Assembly: GCF_020164435.1 (NCBI RefSeq)
Contig: NZ_JAIUDQ010000017.1
Location: 36,001-100,000 of the forward strand
DNA length: 64,000 bases
Reading direction: 5' to 3'
Origin: Phyllobacterium lublinensis
GTDB taxonomy: Bacteria > Pseudomonadota > Alphaproteobacteria > Rhizobiales > Rhizobiaceae
The position numbers were made by a program, and so were the translations under genes. The notes below the pieces were generated by a model. That model worked only from the letters and a program-made list of their open reading frames with translations. It made no database searches and was not told where the DNA came from. Below, piece by piece: positions 8,148-16,329 of this stretch (positions within the stretch are counted from its first letter, which is position 1; every line of letters starts with the position of its first letter).

Positions 8148-9494
8148 CTATAGCCAGCCGCCGGAGAACCCTGCGCGGCGCAATCCGGTCACGATGGGCT
8201 TGCAATTACGCATGATGTTCCAGAGCAAACCCGTGCGGTAGTTCTCGATCATCAACACCACAGGGCCTTGGTCGATGCCAAAGTGATAGGGACTGACCCA
8301 CCATCCCGTAGGATTGTCCGCGACAGCATGTGTCTGGTTGAACGACGGTTTGAAACCATAAAGGCGCTTCATGCCAAGATCCATCCGACCAAAATTGCGG
8401 ATTGTTGGAATGACGATCTCAGGTGCGAAAGGTAGTGAAGCTATGACGACCCAGGGTGCCACAGTTCCATCGTCCGGGCCGAAGGGCGCGCCGCGGGCGT
8501 TGTAGTCGAAGAATTCCCGGCGGACGCCATCAATTGTTTGGGTTCCCCAGCCGGGACCGTCGCACGCGGTGAAGCCCCAGCAATGCTCGCCATAACCCTT
8601 AAATTGCATCGGATTATGAATGGCATATTGTTGCTGGACATAAGTTGCGTGCCGGCTGTTCTCAAAATAGTCGCTACCATGCTGGCGCATGAACTCGTCC
8701 TGAATGCCGCGAAAGTCTATCCACATATGCGACAGCTGATGAGTAAACAGGGGCCCTGAATAGAGCAGCTCACGGCCGTAAATGTTTCTCCATTCGTATG
8801 AATCCGTGTAGGCGGTGAAGCTCTCGGGCGGCAAAGGATGGGTCGGTGAACCAAGACCGATGACATAAAGCAGCAGCCCCTCGTCGTAACCACGCCATCG
8901 ATAGGGGATGAAACCGCTTTCGGGACGCCAGCCATGCGTCAACGTCGCCCCGCCGTCCGTGGCCCAGTTCCAGTCTGCACGCTCGTATAGCGCCATTGCA
9001 TGCTGGCGGATTTCCACTTCGTCAGCGGTGTCACCATCAAAGTATGTTGCCGCAGTGAGCGCGCCGGCAAACAGGAAGGCCGAGTCTATCGTCGACAACT
9101 CGCACTGCCACACCCGCTGCCCCGTCTCGATATCCAGAAAATGATAGAAGAACCCTTTGTAGCCGGATGCGTCCAATCCCGGTCCTTGCGGAAGGGACAT
9201 CAGGTAATGCAAGCGCTTGCGGGTGATCTTTGCCGCGAATTCGCGGATGATGATACCGCGTTCGACAACGACTGGAATCGTCGCCAGTGCCATGCCAATG
9301 GCGGCGATGCTCGCCGGCGCGTTCGGTGCCGTCTTGTCGCGGACAAGGCCGTTGTCGGGGTTTGTACTATGGAGGTAGTAGAGCAGGGTAGTGAATTGCA
9401 GCCGTGCGAGATCCTCGTCTGTCGGCAAACGATTGTGTTCAATGTCAGTAGAAAGCAGTTCGCTCATGCTCGCCAACCGGTGGACAATCCACAT
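8148..9494 (-). CDS. glucoamylase-like (DUF/Glycoamylase) protein
   Basis: A 448-residue protein of the 'glycoamylase' family related to GH144-type beta-1,2-glucanases and the C-terminal domain of cyclic-glucan synthases. Supporting blocks are ATDGGATLTHGWRPESGF, YRWRGYDEGLLLYVIGLGSP, QLSHMWIDFRG and GFTACDGPGWG. No signal peptide is visible, so it is presumably cytoplasmic. It lies just upstream of nothing co-oriented except phosphoketolase, whose 3' end is 100 bases from this start, and it may be the second gene of that unit. Its 3' end is four bases from the AstE/AspA-like gene, tail to tail. The substrate is not certain; beta-glucan turnover is an inference. Confidence 0.82.
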   Translation of the reverse strand: MWIVHRLASMSELLSTDIEHNRLPTDEDLARLQFTTLLYYLHSTNPDNGLVRDKTAPNAPASIAAIGMALATIPVVVERGIIIREFAAKITRKRLHYLMSLPQGPGLDASGYKGFFYHFLDIETGQRVWQCELSTIDSAFLFAGALTAATYFDGDTADEVEIRQHAMALYERADWNWATDGGATLTHGWRPESGFIPYRWRGYDEGLLLYVIGLGSPTHPLPPESFTAYTDSYEWRNIYGRELLYSGPLFTHQLSHMWIDFRGIQDEFMRQHGSDYFENSRHATYVQQQYAIHNPMQFKGYGEHCWGFTACDGPGWGTQTIDGVRREFFDYNARGAPFGPDDGTVAPWVVIASLPFAPEIVIPTIRNFGRMDLGMKRLYGFKPSFNQTHAVADNPTGWWVSPYHFGIDQGPVVLMIENYRTGLLWNIMRNCKPIVTGLRRAGFSGGWL

Positions 9495-9594
9495 TCTTCA
9501 TCCAGCGGCGTCTCGGAGCGAATTTTATCACCGAGTAACCACCGGGATCCGTTTGCCGGTAATGATATTTCGAATTGGATGGGCTGCAACCAGC

Positions 9595-12054
9595 TCAGGT
9601 GTTGTCTCCTTCCGTTGAAGTCCGCGCTGATTGGCCCGAGCCAACCTTCACGCCCCATTTCCAGCCGCTTATCGCGGGCATGTCGTCGCCGTGTTGCTCG
9701 ATATACTGTCTGTGTTCGACCAGCTTGCCGTGGATGGCCTGCTTGAAATAGGCGGCACGCGCACCCAGTTGCGGAAGCCTGTCAATGACGTCTTCGACCA
9801 GATGGAAACGGTCGATCTCATTCAGAACGGCCATGTCGAAAGGCGTCGTCGTCGTACCTTCTTCCTTGTAGCCGCGGACATGCAGATTGCGATGGTTCGT
9901 GCGGCGGTAGGTCAGCCGGTGGATAAGGGTCGGATAGCCATGGAAGGCAAAGATGATCGGCTTGTCCTTGGTAAACAGCGCGTCGAAATCGGGATCCGAC
10001 AGTCCATGCGGATGCTCTTTGGTTGGCTGCAACTTCATGAGGTTGACGACATTGATGACGCGGACCTTCAACTCGGGCAAGTGCTCCCGTATCAGTTCGA
10101 CAGCGGCCAATGTCTCGAGTGTGGGCACGTCACCGCAACACGCCATCACCACGTCCGGCTCGGAGTCCTTGTCGTTGCTTGCCCACTCCCAAATGCTGAC
10201 GCCCTGATTGCAGTGCTTGATGGCTTGATCCATCGTGAGCCACTGTGGTGCAGGCTGCTTGCCCGCGACAACGACGTTGACGTAGTTGCGGCTGCGCAAG
10301 CAGTGATCAGTAACTGATAGAAGCGTATTGGCATCGGGCGGCAAATAAATCCGGATTACATCTGCCTTCTTGTTGGCCACATGGTCGAGGAAGCCCGGAT
10401 CCTGGTGGCTGAAGCCATTGTGGTCCTGCCGCCAGACATGCGAACTCAGAAAGTAGTTGAGCGAGGCGATCGGTCGCCGCCAGGGAATATGGTTGCAGAC
10501 CTTCAACCACTTGGCATGCTGGTTGAACATTGAATCGATGATGTGGATGAAGGCTTCATAACAGGAGAAAAATCCATGGCGGCCAGTAAGAAGATAGCTC
10601 TCGAGCCAGCCTTGGCATTGATGCTCGCTGAGCACCTCCATAATGCGGCCGTCCGGCGACAGGTGATCATCCTCGGGGTAGATCTCAGCCATGTAGCAAC
10701 GATTGGTGACTTCGAGAACATCCTGCCATCGATTTGAGTTATTCTCGTCAGGACTGAACAGGCGGAAATTCTTGCTCTCCAGGTTCAGCTTCATGACATC
10801 ACGGAGGAACTTGCCCATGACGCGCGCGGACTCGGTGATGGTTGCTCCTGGAGTTGGTACCGACACTGCATAGTCCCGGAAGTCGGGCATCTTCAGATCG
10901 CGAAGCAGCAACCCGCCGTTTGCGTGAGGGTTGTCGCTCATGCGGCGATGCCCGGCAGGGGCAAGCGCAGCCAGTTCGGGCTTGAACCGGCCAGTATCGT
11001 CGAAGAGTTCCTCCGGCCCGTAACTTTTCATCCACTTCTGCAGGATGCTGATGTGTTCCCGCTTGTCCATGTCGCCCATCGGCACCTGGTGGGCCCGCCA
11101 ATAGTCTTCACACTTCTTGCCGTCGATCTCAGGCGGGCAGGTCCATCCCTTCGGCGTACGGAAGACAATCATCGGCCAGGCCGGGCGTTTCAGGTTGCCC
11201 TTTGTGCGGGCCTCTTTCCAGATTTTGTTGATATCGGCCAAGGCCGTGTCCAGTGTCCCGGCCAATTGCTGGTGCACGATCGCTGGATCATTGCCTTCGA
11301 CGAAATACGGCTTGTAACCCATGCCTTCGAAAAACTTCTGCAGCTCGTCCTTGGGAATGCGCGCGAGGAAGCATGGGTTGGCGATCTTGTAACCATTCAG
11401 GTGCAGGATTGGTAAAACACAACCATCGCGTGCCGGGTTGAGGAATTTGTTGCCATGCCAGCCCGTCGCGAGTGGACCTGTTTCCGCCTCGCCGTCACCT
11501 ATGACGCATGCGACAATCAGGTTGGGGTTGTCGAATGCCGCCCCATAGGCGTGGCTGAGGGCATAGCCCAGTTCGCCGCCCTCGTGGATGCTGCCGGGTG
11601 TTTCCGGAGCAACATGGCTGGGGATGCCACCGGGGAAGCTGAACTGCTTGAACAGCCGCCTCATCCCATCTACGTCCTGGCTGATGTTGGGGTAGACTTC
11701 GCTGTAGGTGCCCTCGAGATAGGCGTGGGCGACCAGTGCGGGGCCGCCATGGCCAGGTCCAATGATGTAGATCATCTCGAGATCATCGCGTTTGATCACG
11801 CGATTGAGGTGAACATAGAGCATGTTCAAGCCCGGCGTCGTGCCCCAATGGCCAAGCAATCGCGGTTTTATGTGCTCGCGCTTCAATGGCTGTTTCAGCA
11901 ACGGATTATCAAGGAGATAGATTTGGCCCACCGACAGATAGTTCGACGCGCGCCAATAGGCGTCCATCGACTTTAGTTCCTGGGTGGAAAGTGGTTTCTT
12001 GCTGGCTGTACCCACGTCATTCGACGCATTGCGTGCTGTTTTAAGCGACACCAT
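9595..12054 (-). CDS. xfp: xylulose-5-phosphate/fructose-6-phosphate phosphoketolase
   Basis: An 819-residue ThDP enzyme splitting xylulose-5-P (and usually fructose-6-P) with phosphate into acetyl phosphate and an aldose phosphate. Family hallmarks are [35 protein letters not shown] and the ThDP-binding [19 protein letters not shown]. The later blocks with SPDENNSNR and [12 protein letters not shown] also fit, and the length is normal for the family. GGGAGG is placed six bases before the ATG. The divergent neighbour is acetate kinase, so acetyl phosphate made here can be turned directly into acetate and ATP. Confidence 0.97.
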   Translation of the reverse strand: MVSLKTARNASNDVGTASKKPLSTQELKSMDAYWRASNYLSVGQIYLLDNPLLKQPLKREHIKPRLLGHWGTTPGLNMLYVHLNRVIKRDDLEMIYIIGPGHGGPALVAHAYLEGTYSEVYPNISQDVDGMRRLFKQFSFPGGIPSHVAPETPGSIHEGGELGYALSHAYGAAFDNPNLIVACVIGDGEAETGPLATGWHGNKFLNPARDGCVLPILHLNGYKIANPCFLARIPKDELQKFFEGMGYKPYFVEGNDPAIVHQQLAGTLDTALADINKIWKEARTKGNLKRPAWPMIVFRTPKGWTCPPEIDGKKCEDYWRAHQVPMGDMDKREHISILQKWMKSYGPEELFDDTGRFKPELAALAPAGHRRMSDNPHANGGLLLRDLKMPDFRDYAVSVPTPGATITESARVMGKFLRDVMKLNLESKNFRLFSPDENNSNRWQDVLEVTNRCYMAEIYPEDDHLSPDGRIMEVLSEHQCQGWLESYLLTGRHGFFSCYEAFIHIIDSMFNQHAKWLKVCNHIPWRRPIASLNYFLSSHVWRQDHNGFSHQDPGFLDHVANKKADVIRIYLPPDANTLLSVTDHCLRSRNYVNVVVAGKQPAPQWLTMDQAIKHCNQGVSIWEWASNDKDSEPDVVMACCGDVPTLETLAAVELIREHLPELKVRVINVVNLMKLQPTKEHPHGLSDPDFDALFTKDKPIIFAFHGYPTLIHRLTYRRTNHRNLHVRGYKEEGTTTTPFDMAVLNEIDRFHLVEDVIDRLPQLGARAAYFKQAIHGKLVEHRQYIEQHGDDMPAISGWKWGVKVGSGQSARTSTEGDNT

Positions 12055-12433
12055 TGTTGCCTCCCGTTGAGGACCCAGACTGGAACCGGGTCGCGTAGCT
12101 CAGTACTGATCTGCTCTTTCGCTGCTCTAAGTGAAACGTTAAGGAAACTGCTCGCCAATAGGTTTTGCGGTGCTCTCAATATTGGCTCGAAGCGGATTCC
12201 CGCGAACGTTACTTCGACTTACCAACCCCTCATGCCCTGCAAGTGCAAACTATAGCGGATTAAAACGATTTCGTCCCGATCGATACGCATGAATGCAGGA
12301 CCAGATCGGAATTAGACCGGACAATGGTGCCCTGCCAGTTGGGCGTTTCATATGCTAAGAAGAGTCGAGCCACGAAGACCAACGAATGAGTGTCGTTGGC
12401 TGACCCGCAGCTGCGTGACAGGGGAGGGAGTTC
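12055..12433. promoter_or_regulatory. divergent promoter region xfp/ackA
   Basis: About 380 bases between two divergent genes of one pathway, so the regulatory sites for both must lie here. I see the two ribosome sites (GGGAGG for xfp, GGGGAGGGAG for ackA) but no inverted repeat good enough to name an operator. Confidence 0.5.
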
Positions 12434-13621
12434 ATGGACACGATTCTTGTCGCCAATGCCGGTTCGTCCAGCCTGAAATTCGAGCTCTTTGCGGTTGGCT
12501 CCGGCCTGACGAAGCTGGTCAAGGGCCACGTGGAGGGGATCGGGACCGCGCCATACTTCATCGTCAAGGACGCAGGCGGCGACAAGATCGTGGACAAGCG
12601 TTACTCTTCGAGCGAGGTGCCCGATCTTTCCTCTGCCATGCACCGGGTTGGAATGTGGTTGAGAGAGCAGCATGAGGGAGAGCTTGTCGCGGTTGGCCAT
12701 CGTGTCGTTCATGGCGGGGCCGAGTACGGTCGCCCGGTTCGTGTCGACCGCCGCGTACTCGAAGACCTTGAGCGTTACATACCGTTGGCGCCACTTCATC
12801 AGCCCAACAATCTGGCGCTCATCGAAACCTTGCTGGAACTGCGGCCAGACCTGCCTCAAATTGCCTGCTTTGATACGGCGTTTCATCGTGGGCACGACCC
12901 TGTGACAGACCATTATGCAATTCCTGCGCATTTTTTCGCCGAGGGCGTCAGGCGATACGGCTTCCACGGGCTGTCTTATGAATATGTGGCTGGTCGTCTC
13001 CAGGAGATCGCACCGGACATCGCCAGGGGGCGGGTTATCGTTGCTCATCTTGGCAATGGTGCTTCCTTGTGCGCAATGCGAGACGGTCGCAGCCAGGAGT
13101 GTACGTTCGGTTTTACTGCCCTTGACGGGTTGCCCATGGGGACGCGATGCGGGCAGATCGACCCCGGGGTTCTGCTCTACCTGATCGAGCAAGGCAAGAT
13201 GAGCTCGTCGGATCTGCAGGACATGCTCTATAATGAATCCGGGCTGAAAGGCTTGTCTGGCATCAGCAATGACGTGCGCGATCTTCTGGCGAGCGAAGAT
13301 CCCGGCGCCATCCTGGCCCTCGACCATTTTGTCCATCGGATCAGCCTGAATGCAGGTTCGCTGGCTGCAGCGCTCGGTGGCCTCGACGCGTTCGTGTTTA
13401 CCGCCGGGATAGGGGAGAATTCGCCTGTCATGCGCGAGCGCATCGCAACGAAGCTTGCCTGGCTGGGGGCGCAGTTGGATCCAATGCGCAACGAAAACGG
13501 TGAAACACGCTTATCGACAGACGATAGCAAAGTCGGACTCTATCTGGTGCCGACGGATGAAGAATTGATGATCGCAAGACATACGCATGGCGTCATCACC
13601 GAGAGCAATTCCTCCCTTTGA
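12434..13621 (+). CDS. ackA: acetate kinase
   Basis: A 395-residue ASKHA-fold kinase interconverting acetyl phosphate + ADP and acetate + ATP. Signature 1 is VANAGSSSLKFELF at the N-terminus, signature 2 is RRYGFHGLSYEYV; FDTAFHR, HLGNGASLCAM and TAGIGENSPVMRER are also present. Length is typical. The start has a strong GGGAGGGAG upstream. There is no pta gene beside it; the partner is the divergent phosphoketolase. This arrangement indicates a phosphoketolase shunt yielding ATP and acetate rather than the usual Pta-AckA overflow route. Confidence 0.97.
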   Translation: MDTILVANAGSSSLKFELFAVGSGLTKLVKGHVEGIGTAPYFIVKDAGGDKIVDKRYSSSEVPDLSSAMHRVGMWLREQHEGELVAVGHRVVHGGAEYGRPVRVDRRVLEDLERYIPLAPLHQPNNLALIETLLELRPDLPQIACFDTAFHRGHDPVTDHYAIPAHFFAEGVRRYGFHGLSYEYVAGRLQEIAPDIARGRVIVAHLGNGASLCAMRDGRSQECTFGFTALDGLPMGTRCGQIDPGVLLYLIEQGKMSSSDLQDMLYNESGLKGLSGISNDVRDLLASEDPGAILALDHFVHRISLNAGSLAAALGGLDAFVFTAGIGENSPVMRERIATKLAWLGAQLDPMRNENGETRLSTDDSKVGLYLVPTDEELMIARHTHGVITESNSSL

Positions 13622-13681
13622 CCTGTCATTTGTGCCGGTGCTGCCAGATATCGGCGACAAAATATAACCGGCTACTTCCAA

Positions 13682-13700
13682 TTTAATCGCATGCGATATA
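13682..13700 (+). promoter_or_regulatory. OhrR-type operator in front of ohrR
   Basis: TTTAATCGCATGCGATATA with the perfect 12-base palindrome ATCGCATGCGAT at 13686-13697, about 40 bases before the ohrR start. The same palindrome recurs in front of ohr. The position suggests autoregulation of ohrR. Confidence 0.7.
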
Positions 13701-13735
13701 TATAAGGGGGCAAACAGCAAAGGCCAGGATTGTTC

Positions 13736-14239
13736 ATGACCACGTCCCCAAAAATGAAAACTTCAAATCTGCCCAGTACCAAGAGCCCAGACAATTCAGG
13801 TCGCAAGCTCTCGAAATTCCTGTGCTTTGCGGTTTATTCGGCGAATCTCGCCTTTGGTCGCGCGTACAAGCCAATCCTGGATGAGCTAGGCTTGACTTAC
13901 ACACAGTATATTGCCCTGCAGGCTCTCTCCGAGGGAGACGAACAGACTGTTGGGGAGCTTGGTGAAAAGATGTTCCTGGAATCCAACACGCTGACGCCGA
14001 TCCTCAAAAAGTTGGAGTTGGCGGGTTATGTCCGTCGCCAACGCGATGCTGCCGACGAAAGGCAGGTGCGTGTGACCCTGACGAGCGCTGGCCGCCGTCT
14101 GCTTGACACTGACCCTGCGGCATCGCTGATGGATGCCACCGGGCTGGGGGGGGCTGATTTTGCGGAAGTACAAGAGAGTGTGACGAGGCTGCGCGACAAT
14201 CTCCTGCGCGCCACGAGAGCCAGGTCGGAGAAGTCGTGA
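13736..14239 (+). CDS. ohrR: MarR-family organic-hydroperoxide-sensing repressor OhrR
   Basis: A 167-residue winged-helix MarR protein. The single N-terminal Cys in KFLCFAVYSAN matches the peroxide-sensing Cys of OhrR (LCFALY motif), and LTYTQYIALQAL follows as in the family. The DNA-binding helix region is LGEKMFLESNTLTPILKKLE. Known OhrR proteins repress ohr until organic peroxides oxidise this Cys. I use the ATG at 13736, which has AGGA six bases upstream, rather than the TTG two codons before. ohr lies 174 bases away, convergent, and both promoters carry the same palindrome. Confidence 0.93.
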   Translation: MTTSPKMKTSNLPSTKSPDNSGRKLSKFLCFAVYSANLAFGRAYKPILDELGLTYTQYIALQALSEGDEQTVGELGEKMFLESNTLTPILKKLELAGYVRRQRDAADERQVRVTLTSAGRRLLDTDPAASLMDATGLGGADFAEVQESVTRLRDNLLRATRARSEKS

Positions 14240-14374
14240 TCGACTTCCACATGCAAATGACCCGTCGCAATAAGCTGGCGGGTCATGGGGTCTTGAAGCA
14301 GAATGAGCATTCCATGTGAACGTTCACGGCTGCTTGTGAGAATCATTTAGTGGAAATGTCACTATACGTGCGAG

Positions 14375-14407
14375 CGGTTGGGCCAATTCATTGAACCGGC
14401 CCAACCG
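14375..14407. terminator. hairpin between convergent ohrR and ohr
   Basis: Inverted repeat CGGTTGGGCC ... GGCCCAACCG with 10 paired bases and a 13-base loop, seven bases beyond the ohr stop. No strong U-tract follows on either strand, so it is a candidate bidirectional terminator or mRNA 3' end stabiliser. Confidence 0.55.
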
Positions 14408-14413
14408 GTCCGA

Positions 14414-14809
14414 CTAAACGAGGTTTGTCGTCACGTCGATGTTGCCGTGCGTTGCCTTGGAGTATGGGCAGATGAGGTGTGCTGCATCGAGCAGTTCACG
14501 CGCAACCGCTGGATCGATCCCCGGGACCCGCACATTGAGGCGTGCCCGCAGGAAGTAGGAGCCGTTATCGGCATTCAGGTCGATTTCCGCATCAACCTCC
14601 GTAGCTTCCGGAAGCTTGATATGCCTCTGGGCAGCGGCAGCCTCGATTGCCCCCATGTAGCATGCCGACCACGCCGCGCCGAAGAGGTTTTCGGCTGCTG
14701 GGTGCGGCTGCGGCAACTGGATCTCCAGCTTGCCATCGCTGCTGCGCGCAAATCCTTCGCGGCCACTCTTGTTGTGTGTCTTGCCGGTAAACAGAACCTT
14801 CTCAGTCAT
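14414..14809 (-). CDS. ohr: organic hydroperoxide resistance peroxidase Ohr
   Basis: A 131-residue Ohr/OsmC-fold thiol peroxidase that reduces organic hydroperoxides, using lipoyl-type reductants in studied members. The two catalytic Cys are in WSACYMGAI and HLICPYSKAT, and the active-site Arg region is in REGFARSSDG. Length fits. The start has AAGGAT nine bases upstream. Three palindromic sites related to the ohrR operator lie in its upstream region. Confidence 0.96.
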   Translation of the reverse strand: MTEKVLFTGKTHNKSGREGFARSSDGKLEIQLPQPHPAAENLFGAAWSACYMGAIEAAAAQRHIKLPEATEVDAEIDLNADNGSYFLRARLNVRVPGIDPAVARELLDAAHLICPYSKATHGNIDVTTNLV

Positions 14810-14830
14810 CGTAAAATCCTTTCAGTTGGT

Positions 14831-14849
14831 TTTAATCGCATTCGATTAA
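14831..14849 (-). promoter_or_regulatory. OhrR-type operator 1 upstream of ohr
   Basis: TTTAATCGCATTCGATTAA, near-palindromic ATCGCATTCGAT at 14835-14846, about 25 bases before the ohr start. It differs from the ohrR site by one base in the core. Confidence 0.65.
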
Positions 14850-14861
14850 TTCGGATGCGAT
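14849..14861 (-). promoter_or_regulatory. OhrR-type operator 2 upstream of ohr (weaker)
   Basis: ATTCGGATGCGAT, an imperfect copy of the palindrome directly abutting operator 1; the two centres are about 14-15 bases apart. Confidence 0.5.
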
Positions 14862-14897
14862 GTAAATATGCTTCGGGCAGTGGAATGTCAAGTGCTA

Positions 14898-14917
14898 TTT
14901 AATCGCATGCGATATTA
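14898..14917 (-). promoter_or_regulatory. OhrR-type operator 3 upstream of ohr
   Basis: TTTAATCGCATGCGATATTA with the perfect core ATCGCATGCGAT at 14902-14913, identical to the ohrR site over 16 bases. It lies about 90 bases before the ohr start. Confidence 0.65.
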
Positions 14918-15046
14918 TATTCAGCGTGTGGTATTCTCAGTGCGGACTTTCACTCGGGGCTGCGACCGTACTGCGTAAGGTGAAAAGATTTTTGCGGTCA
15001 AAGCTGGCGTGAGAGAACCGAATTCCATGGAGCCTTTTCCACAAGC

Positions 15047-15508
15047 CTATGGCGGGTCCTTCTCGTAGGCATTCACTCCTGGCGGAAGTTGAACCCAGGA
15101 ATGTCGTCGACATTCATAAACGGAATCTTGAGGTGGAGGAAAGTTTGGGTCAGCAAAGGTGCCGACCGCGACAGACACTCCAAATTTTTCGCGACCTTCT
15201 TCTGTATGAAACACATTCGTCCCGCAGATGGGGCAGAACCGGAAATTGTATCTCGCTCCCTGGTCTCCAGCGCGAACATATTCGGTCGCGGTTCCGAACA
15301 CCTTATACGGGAATGCAAAACCGGCGAGAGCTGCAAAAACGCTGCCGGTACGACGCTGGCAGGCGAGGCAGTGGCAAACGCCCACGCCATTCGGTTCACC
15401 CTGAACTTCAATACACAGCTGACCGCAGGAACATGAAGCTAAACGACGCATTGGGCACCCCATCGGCAGTTCTTGATCGGGTCGATCAACATTACCAGGC
15501 CACTCCAA
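15047..15508 (-). CDS. GFA family (glutathione-dependent formaldehyde-activating-like) protein
   Basis: A 153-residue GFA-fold protein. Zinc-binding Cys occur as SCSCGQLCIEV, GVCHCLACQRRTGSVF and RFCPICGTNVFHT. Family members bind zinc; most have no proven substrate, and true glutathione-formaldehyde chemistry is shown for few. The best-supported start is a TTG at 15508, 11 bases after a perfect AAGGAGG; an ATG immediately followed by TAA sits between them. An ATG at 15463 is the alternative but lacks a good ribosome site. Confidence 0.88.
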   Translation of the reverse strand: MEWPGNVDRPDQELPMGCPMRRLASCSCGQLCIEVQGEPNGVGVCHCLACQRRTGSVFAALAGFAFPYKVFGTATEYVRAGDQGARYNFRFCPICGTNVFHTEEGREKFGVSVAVGTFADPNFPPPQDSVYECRRHSWVQLPPGVNAYEKDPP

Positions 15509-15769
15509 TTTACATTATGCCTCCTTGAAGCCCTTGAAAAGGAGTGTTGCCAGAGCACCGAGTTCGATCGGGTTGTTGTCGATGTGCCAGCGGCTTCGAC
15601 TGGAGCCTTGTAACAGTTACGTACTTGCGCCCCCGCGGATTGGCAAAACATGATCGCGGCACCGCTCATCGATATACGGCAAGCGGCGGACCGCCGTATC
15701 GCCAAGATCAATCACAGACCAGCGAAATATATTTCGGAAACTGACCCTTCAGATCAATGGAGAGATGTG

Positions 15770-16240
15770 ATGAATTTCTTTCAGAAGACATGTCTTGGTT
15801 GCTTGTTTGCGATCGTTCCTCTCGGTGCAAATGCAGAGTCCACCCAAATCGGTACATTGTCATGCGACGTGTCCAAGGGCATAGGCATGTTTGTCGTCGA
15901 GAAGCAGAAGATGTCGTGTGTCTTCAAGCCGGTTAGCGGAGGTACCACCAACGCCTACACTGGTTCCATTGACCAATATGGCGTTGCGCTCGGCGAGGTC
16001 GCGGCTGGACACCTGCTCTGGAGCGTTGTGGCAGCCACCGGCGGCCCTGCAGCAGGAGCCTTGGCTGGCACCTATAGCGGCGTGGGCGCGAATGCTTCGG
16101 TCGGCGTTGGCGCAGGCGCAAACATACTGGTTGGCGGCACGGGCAAGGCATTTTCCTTGCAGCCCATCTCGGTTGAGGGCCAGGAAGGTATAAATATTGC
16201 GGGCGGCGTAACGACCGTCACGCTAAATCCGGCGCCCTGA
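15770..16240 (+). CDS. DUF992 family exported protein
   Basis: A 156-residue exported protein: signal peptide MNFFQKTCLGCLFAIVPLGANAES, then the DUF992 pattern IGTLSCDVSKGIGMFVVEKQ...CVF, YTGSIDQYGVALGEV and a Gly/Ala-rich C-terminal half (GVGANASVGVGAGANILVGG). DUF992 proteins are common in Hyphomicrobiales, probably periplasmic or outer-membrane associated, with no known function. The start at 15770 follows GGAGAG. Confidence 0.88.
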   Translation: MNFFQKTCLGCLFAIVPLGANAESTQIGTLSCDVSKGIGMFVVEKQKMSCVFKPVSGGTTNAYTGSIDQYGVALGEVAAGHLLWSVVAATGGPAAGALAGTYSGVGANASVGVGAGANILVGGTGKAFSLQPISVEGQEGINIAGGVTTVTLNPAP

Positions 16241-16329
16241 GCGGCGGGCGACGAACCACACATCATCGGAAGATCGACGTCGTTGGAATCTCGGCGGGCA
16301 TGGTTGTGCTGCTGTGACCACAACCTCGT

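Noticed and set aside
12260..13336. 358-codon minus-strand frame opposite ackA
   Set aside because: Antisense to acetate kinase with both family signatures; composition not protein-like.
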